From contig JAKLTH010000227.1 of NCBI GenBank assembly GCA_025175895.1, positions 248,001 to 312,000 on the forward strand: 64,000 bases of DNA, in the 5' to 3' direction. The stretch's first letter is position 1; each line of letters opens with the position of its first letter. Below are positions 57,834-64,000 of this stretch, one piece after another. Source of the stretch: Wurfbainia villosa (lineage: Eukaryota; Streptophyta; Magnoliopsida; Zingiberales; Zingiberaceae). Under the pieces are notes generated by a model that was given only the letters and a program-made list of their open reading frames with translations, had not been told where the DNA came from and searched no databases. A program made the translations under genes and the position numbers.

Positions 57834-59234
57834 ATCTGAATTTGCCCTTAAAACTATTTATATTTTATCACAGAATTCGATCTTAGCAAGAGAGAGAGAT
57901 CCGATCTGCGTGATCGATCTGACTTGAAATTCAAATTATGTTAATTTTGAATTGGTTCGTAGATAAAAATGTTGCATACTTTAATATTTGAATGAGACAT
58001 TTTAATTCGGAATGACAATTAGTTTTGTTAATACTAATTTAATCATAAAAATGTATGATTTACTCTGGATTATTTCTTTGGTCTTTTGCAGTAAGATATC
58101 CACGTATCAAATTGAGTTGAGCCATACGTACGGTTAAATCCAGTTAAACAATTGGGCTTTTGTTAAAAAAAAATAATCTAACTTAAATACGGATAGATCA
58201 AATAATTATTAATATTTATTAAGAGATTAGTGTGTGCACATAAGTAAATCACACATGCGGTTGATCATGTAGCAAGAAATTATGAAAAAATATTCCCGAA
58301 GAAATAATGAAAAGTACTGATGCGGATGTGATAGAAAGAAAATTAGAGTTCGAATCTCACTGTAAACGAATATTTTGAAAGCGACCTCTGAATGTGCATA
58401 CGCTATGCCCGTTTATTTTCAAGATTAGTCCAACAAAATTTGTACACGTGAATTATCAAAAATAAATTATGAAAAAAAAAGGAAGTAAATTTGATACTAT
58501 TATTATCTATATTTTTATATATTTAGATTTGTAATTATATTATATTAAATACAACTTATTGTATATTTGGTGAACTTATAATAATGTTAGAATATACCTT
58601 CTTTTTTTTTATTATTTGAAGAATAACTTTGATTTTTTCTTTTTCTTTTACTTTCTTTCAACGTAAACATTTGTAAATCTGCCTAATTCATGAAAAAACA
58701 AACTAAATTTTGGATTGATTCCAAACTAAAACTACGCCGAATAGCACCCTATAATTATATTTCATCCAAACAAACTATCTATAGCCTAAATACAAATGAT
58801 CCAAATATACAACTCTACTTGAAGAACGGTTAATCATGCTAAAGTTGTTGTATACTGTATTTCATCCATGACGACCATTTTATGTTCACAACAAGTTGGA
58901 GTTAAATTGACAATTTTATAAGGATAACTTACAGAAGGAAAACTGGACTGAGCAAAAAAATAATTCTCGATCATCTTTGCATTGAAATTCTCAACAAGAC
59001 TTTGAGGTGCCAACGCATGCTTGATGCCATTGAAATCTTCTTTCCGGCTACTTAGAAGAGCAATCAAGACAAAATCAATCACCGTTTACCTCTTTTTGTT
59101 CAATTATTGCACTTAAAATTTCACCGTTGTCAGGAAAAAAAGATGGATGCTCTAAACTTATATAAGATTTAAATTGATGCAGATTTTAAAATTGATTAAA
59201 ATTATCAGCACTGCTATAATTGCATTAAGGTTAC
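57834..59234. other. Intergenic sequence, 3' flank of the DEG14-like gene
   Basis: AT-rich, with no gene recognised. On the minus strand, 58834-59082 is an 82-codon open frame (from a GTG) containing SSRKEDFNGIKHALAPQSLV. It could be 3'UTR or an extra terminal exon of the DEG14-like gene if the donor-like TTG|GTTAAG at 59235-59243 is used, but I do not recognise it. A box-B-like GAGTTCGAATCTCAC near 58348 may be part of another degenerate SINE. Confidence 0.3.
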
Positions 59235-62200
59235 TTAACCAACAACTTCCTCTGGCACTACAGTCAATGTGATTGATTTGTTGTTAGATCGCTTCACCAA
59301 AACCTTCAGAGGCACCCCTACTTTATCCTCCATGATGTCGATGATCTGTATATAAAAAACAATATTTGTCGTCAGTACAATCTGATCTAGAATCTGAAGG
59401 CTTGAATTGTTTTTAAAATCCTTCTCAACGAGAATTGTGCCAGACACGGAAAAGTTAAAAACTATTAATATATTGCAATGCGCATTCAAAAGAAATCCCA
59501 TGTAAAACTAAAACTTAAATACATCATCATGAATCTTGCACTAAAATAGCCCAAGACAAGTGAATGCGATATCGATTTCTACATTTCCGAGACAAACATA
59601 ATGCACCAAGTCACCAGCAGCAAGGTTGTGTTAGAATATAAATGCTTTGCTGTGTGAAAAGAAATTGAAGACTAATAACGGATATTGAAATTAACACAGG
59701 TTGTATAATAAAGCCCCATGTTTAAATGGAAAATAAGTCACTATGTAATGAAGTATATGTTATTTCGATAGCATTGGATTGTACAGCTTATAGTAGCAAG
59801 TATTTCTTTACTCAAAAAACAAAATACAAAACAAACTAGCGAGTACCTCTTACGTTCAACTATTTAGAATAAAAATAAGTCCTTCGAACATGAATTCAAA
59901 CGTGCAGATTGTTGGCTGAATATCAAGTGATTTACCTCTTTAATGCCTCCGACTGGCCTGCCATCGAACTCAATTACGACATCACCCGGTCGAAATCCTG
60001 CACGGTCTCCAGGAGATCCTGGAGTTACCTGATTGACAAAATTCATTGCCTCGGTTGGTTTCAGGAACATAACATCTCAAAATAAGGGGAAAACCTCCCA
60101 GTGATTAAAAAAGATCGAGATTGTGCATGATGGCTTAAAATGATGTGCTGTGACAAACACATTATTATTGGATGAGATTATTTATTGTCTAAACCAACAG
60201 TAGCTGGTATGCTGATTCGTAGTGGAAGAAAGTTGTCCCATTGCTCAAAATGCTCAAACATTCACAAAATAATAATTCTATCTGCATGAAGAAAAAATAA
60301 AAGGAGGGGAAAAAAAGGCTGACAGTGACGAAAGTTAGGTATCTATATCTAACACTGAAATAGGATAGCATTTTTTAGTAAAAGCTAAATTGACCAATCA
60401 CAGACTACAGAAAAATAGCTGTAAGGAAAATTGCAAACTCAATGCATAAGAGAACAACGGTGTCAACATCAAGATTAATTATAGAAGATCATGAGGTATA
60501 GTAAAACAGATCATCATAATTTCTCGGTATTTGCAAAAACTAACCTATTGCCATACACTAATTTCTAATGTCCAAAAAAACGAAGACTAGCTGTTTACGT
60601 CAGGCTTACAAGTAGAATCACTTCTCGCTCCAAAACAATGGTAACTCTTGCATGGAGATTGTGAGCCAACAACACAAACGAATACACGGAAGAAGTAATT
60701 GCCAGGAGATAGATTAACGTTAATCAAACATAACTTCAGTATGCAAAAGCATTTCCTTTTTCTTAGAGAATATAAATACTGTGCAAAACTTACCACGGGC
60801 ACAAGAACTCCTTTTATAACATCAGGAAATGAAGCATCTCTCTCCTTGAACTGTGCAATTTTCATTTCATTAAGATCAAGCATCTTCAGTCCTAGCCATG
60901 GACGGACTACCCTACTGCACAAAAGAAATATTCAGAGATATAAATTCTTCATTTCTTTCGTCCAATAATTCAGGATATACAATATTAGGCATACAATCAA
61001 GGTAAAAAACTTCACGGCAAGGTCCATGAATGCCAATACCAAGTTCAGTATCAAATCTGTTCAAGAAACACAACTAAAGAGTTCTAGCAACAATATGAGC
61101 CATGTTTATCACAGGAAACACATTCAATTTGGGAAAACTGATGCTTACCTTGTTGACAAACCAGAGTGGGTTCACCATAACTAGTTTGCAAGAACTGCAT
61201 ATTGCATAGCCAGTTGTACAACAATTCTAGAGATCACGATAAATTGAGATTAAACGACATAAAATATGTATGATATAAAAAGTTAACCAGTGCAGTGTCG
61301 CTGTTATTGATGTTAAAATTCATAAAATGTACCGGTACAAATTCACATTTATGCTAAGGCTACAGGAAATAGACTTGTATTTTACATGAAAGAAAAGACC
61401 AAAATAATGTGCACACCCTAATTTTCTGTTAACCCACAAAAGATAGCGAGGAAGCGTGATCATAATTATTGATATGGGTCTTTTTTTACATAAAAGGGAA
61501 TCTTTTGTCACAATAGAACTAGAAGCAACTTGGATCATTCAAGAATCGAAGATAATTTCCTTTATAAAAAGAAGTTATCAATGAACTTCTACAAAATGAT
61601 GAAAGAATCTCTGAACTAATAAAAAGAGGAATTTGTGATTGCGGAAATAATCAAGTGACTGCAGTTGCAAAAGAAGGCCAAAAAGAGACTCTAGCTTGGT
61701 AGTTTCACCGCTTATCCAAGGTTGAACCTTGGGATTTGAAGGAAGAATTGAAAAGTCATCTCCAGACACTTCACACCCAATCATTATGGATAACACTTGC
61801 TTCCTCTGTCTTACCATGGCTGCTAGACTAGAATAAGTCAATGCTTATTGCTCAGATATTGTCATTGCTTCATCTTTGAGAAAAGAAGTTTAAGATCCAT
61901 GCACCTTCAACATCCAATTTTTAAAATTCTACAAAAATACAATCCTTGGTGCCCTTATTTTGACTATTTTTTTCAACCTAAAAATAACCCAACCCTTTTT
62001 TGCTAAGACCCACATAAAAATATGTGATGAACGTGTGTAAAGCAAAAGCAACAGTAGCACAGTCAATCAAATAACAAAGCAAAAGGAACTAACATACAAA
62101 AAAAAGGGAAAAAAAGATGAATGAAAGAGGATACAATCAGCATTGCATACCCATTCTTCCTAAATTGCTCAATGATTTTGCTGACTGAATCAATTGGAAC

Positions 62201-62293
62201 TGCAAAGCTCAATCCATCAGCTGCAGCAACTTTCATAATGTTAACACCTACAACCTCGCCATCAAGATTAACAAGTGGTCCTCCAGAATTTCC
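59235..62293 (-). CDS. DEG14-like HtrA/DegP serine protease, 3' part (four exons)
   Basis: HtrA/Deg proteases are oligomeric serine proteases for protein quality control. This one is closest to plant 'protease Do-like 14', probably organellar. Exons, in transcript order: 62151-62293, 60794-60914, 59936-60028 and 59235-59345. They are in phase and encode 155 residues. The first visible exon starts at the catalytic serine, GNSGGPLVNLDGEVVGVNIM, and continues DGLSFAVPIDSVSKII. Then come RPWLGLKMLDLN and the PDZ domain (VTPGSPGDRAGFRPGDVVIE, FDGRPVGG, VPLKVLVKRSN), ending VVPEEVVG. The catalytic His and Asp exons and any targeting sequence should lie to the right, past an LTR-like sequence from about 62490. 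They are not in the window, so I cannot tell whether the gene is intact. A 87-codon frame at 61578-61841 lies in an intron and is not recognised. Confidence 0.88.
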
Positions 62294-62489
62294 CTGGAAT
62301 ATACATATAAGTTGAGAAAAACAGTGGAAAGCAAGATATGCTATTTGATTGGTGAAGAAATAGAAAATGGTAGAGCCAAAAACAAAATCAAGTATTCACT
62401 CAGACGCAATAACAACGTGCTATGACCAGACAAAAAATGAACTTTATTTTCCTTTGAAACAAAGAATGACCATGATGTTAGTAATATAT

Positions 62490-64000
62490 GAGAGATGTCC
62501 TAAGGTAATCGCCTTATGTATGAACCATTTATATGATAAATGAAGATTCACTATTTGAGTATACATGTTTTCATGTATTTAATTAGATCTTAAACTCATT
62601 TACTGAATGTCCACGATACGATTCACAGCATGAGAGAATTTGTGATTGGATCACAACTAGTAAGTATCTCTACATGTGTAATTGTGATGTATCGGAATTA
62701 TCCCTAGTCGATGAATTGATGGATTTGGACACCATCAATTCTGTCGAGACTAGCACGAAATATACTCCTTGGTGTATCCAAACAGCTGATTCTCACTGGC
62801 TGGAGATATTGTGATGTCTGGAATTAATCGTGGATGTTAGTTATGGTAACTAGTTCATTTGAGTGACCAGCTGTAAAACTTCATATGGTTCTCTGCATAT
62901 ATGGATATGTCAATGAAGTTCTTACTGCAGCTTAAGTGCGATGTTCCTTTGACTTGCGGTATTCAAGTCATCTTGGTCATGAAGACTTATGTTTTGACAT
63001 CTTAAGCAAGCATCTCTGAGGAGATGTGGACCCGGGATGATTGGGCATAAGTCGAAGCGATCGAAGGTGTTTGAATAGCCTATAAATGATTCACCATTCC
63101 TTGCGAGATGTATACCCATGGTCTCTCGTCGGATTGTTACTAAAGTCTTTGGCCAAAGCATTACATGTTTAGAGTAAGGTACTCTTAGATACGATAAAGA
63201 ATCTAGAATCCGTAGGACTAAAAATGATACTACAGGTGCGCGTAGTCAACCTAGTGGGATCGACACTATGTACACGCCCCAACCAAGTGGGTATAAGATG
63301 CGTGAAAGGAATGGGGCACGATTCATTATAGCTGCTGAAGGGTTTCAGAAATAGTTCTGGATCAACCGTTGATCTTTTCGGTTAATTGGAGATCATGATG
63401 TACTACTAAGTGTCACTCATGATCGTTCTATAATTAATGGTTAATTATAGATGGTCAACATATTGATCACACGCACAACGAGTGTAATCCGAAGGATTTA
63501 AAACAAGCTTGAGAATGAGATTCTCAGACCAAGAGAAACTAGGTTTGGTTGGACCAAACAAGGAGCGAGCATGAAATCATTTCAGTCGCAATGGAAGCGT
63601 GGATGGGCCGTGTCTTATGAAGACATGATGGATGAATCAAATTGGTTTGGTTCTGATCCAATGATGAAGAATAAACCAAAGGGGTTTGGTTTGTTTTAAA
63701 CGAATGAACCAAAGTTGGTTCGGTTCGTTTTAACTTAAAATAGACCAAATCGGTTTGGTTTATTTTAACTTAAGTTAATGGAGCGGGTTAACGGATTTTT
63801 GGTTATGAACCAATAACTATTAGGAGAATTTGTTCTCTATAAAATAGGGCTTAAGGGTTTTGTGAAAGCCTTAACCATAATCTTGTCGCCCCCTCCCTCT
63901 CTTCTCCTCTTCTTGTCGACGCCCAACTTCTTGCCGCCGCCCACCACCGCCCAAGCTCCTCTAGTTGGCGCCCAAAGAATCGCCGTCCTCCCTCTCACGG
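62490..64000 (+). mobile_element. LTR-like retrotransposon sequence, continuing past the window
   Basis: From a TGTCCTAAGGTAATCGCC start (about 62496) the sequence changes character. A long region without open frames is followed by a TATA box (63838) and a transcribed-leader-like stretch (GGGCTTAAGGGTTTTGTGAA, then C/T-rich CGCCGCCC repeats). This order is typical of a long Copia LTR. The segment 63541-63760 has repeated GGTTTGGTT/GGTTCGGTT motifs. No second LTR, PBS or protein domain is in view. It lies upstream of the DEG14-like catalytic Ser exon and would sit in its intron. Confidence 0.5.
63838..63846 (+). promoter_or_regulatory. TATA box of the LTR-like element
   Basis: TATAAAATA in TTCTCTATAAAATAGGGC, with the transcribed-leader-like sequence just downstream. 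Confidence 0.5.

Noticed and set aside
58834..59082. Possible extra terminal exon of the DEG14-like gene
   Set aside because: The stop after VVPEEVVG fits the family C-terminus; the downstream frame starts with GTG and is not recognised. It is kept only as a note in the spacer entry.
62121..62315. 64-codon plus-strand frame at the DEG14-like exon
   Set aside because: Antisense shadow of the catalytic-serine exon.

Overview
This window is nuclear DNA of a flowering plant. It has long AT-rich introns, GT-AG splicing with a few GC-AG exceptions, plastid and mitochondrial transit peptides, and plant-only gene families (FRIGIDA-like, ARGOS/OSR, a BIR1-type receptor kinase relic). Introns and spacers carry SINEs, LTR elements, a MITE and a hAT-type element. 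GC-rich first exons and the repeat types suggest a monocot, perhaps Zingiberales, but that is inference. I found no tRNA or rRNA gene, no CRISPR array and no bacterial operon.

Layout: (1) 170-277 (+) is a probable last exon of an unrecognised gene cut by the left edge. (2) 861-1509 (+) is a small, very basic plant protein of unknown function. (3) 2681-10012 (-) is V-ATPase subunit H in 11 exons. (4) 11362-19230 (-) is a small S/R/K-rich nuclear-type protein in five exons; its 3.9 kb first intron holds the 3' end of a SIRE-like Copia element with a striking CCAAG/CTTGG minisatellite. (5) 20125-28827 (+) is the acetolactate synthase regulatory subunit in 12 exons. It starts about 0.9 kb from gene 4 and is divergent to it. 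(6) 30104-31098 (-) is a BIR1-like kinase pseudogene. (7) 31714-32154 (-) is a FRIGIDA-like C-terminal exon without a visible N-terminal exon. (8) 33814-35017 (-) is cytochrome b5 in three exons. (9) 36012-40181 (+) is a TlyA-type S4/FtsJ rRNA methyltransferase in nine exons. It converges on (10) 40538-49794 (-), KDO-8-phosphate synthase in 13 exons with a 5'UTR intron. (11) 55431-55739 (+) is an ARGOS/OSR organ-size protein with a 5'UTR intron. (12) 59235-62293 (-) is the 3' part (catalytic Ser and PDZ domain) of a DEG14-like HtrA protease. Its remaining exons would lie beyond an LTR-like sequence that runs off the right edge.

The genes are unrelated housekeeping and regulatory genes: vacuolar acidification, branched-chain amino acid synthesis, ER electron transfer, organellar rRNA modification, KDO for pectin RG-II, organ growth and protein quality control. 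I see no gene cluster or novel multi-gene system. Every multi-exon coding model given as complete was checked exon by exon for reading phase and stays open. The most unusual observations are one non-canonical intron boundary in VHA-H, two GC-AG introns with the same donor, SINEs with perfect 18-19 bp target duplications, the hairpin-forming minisatellite, and two dispersed repeat families that I cannot name.
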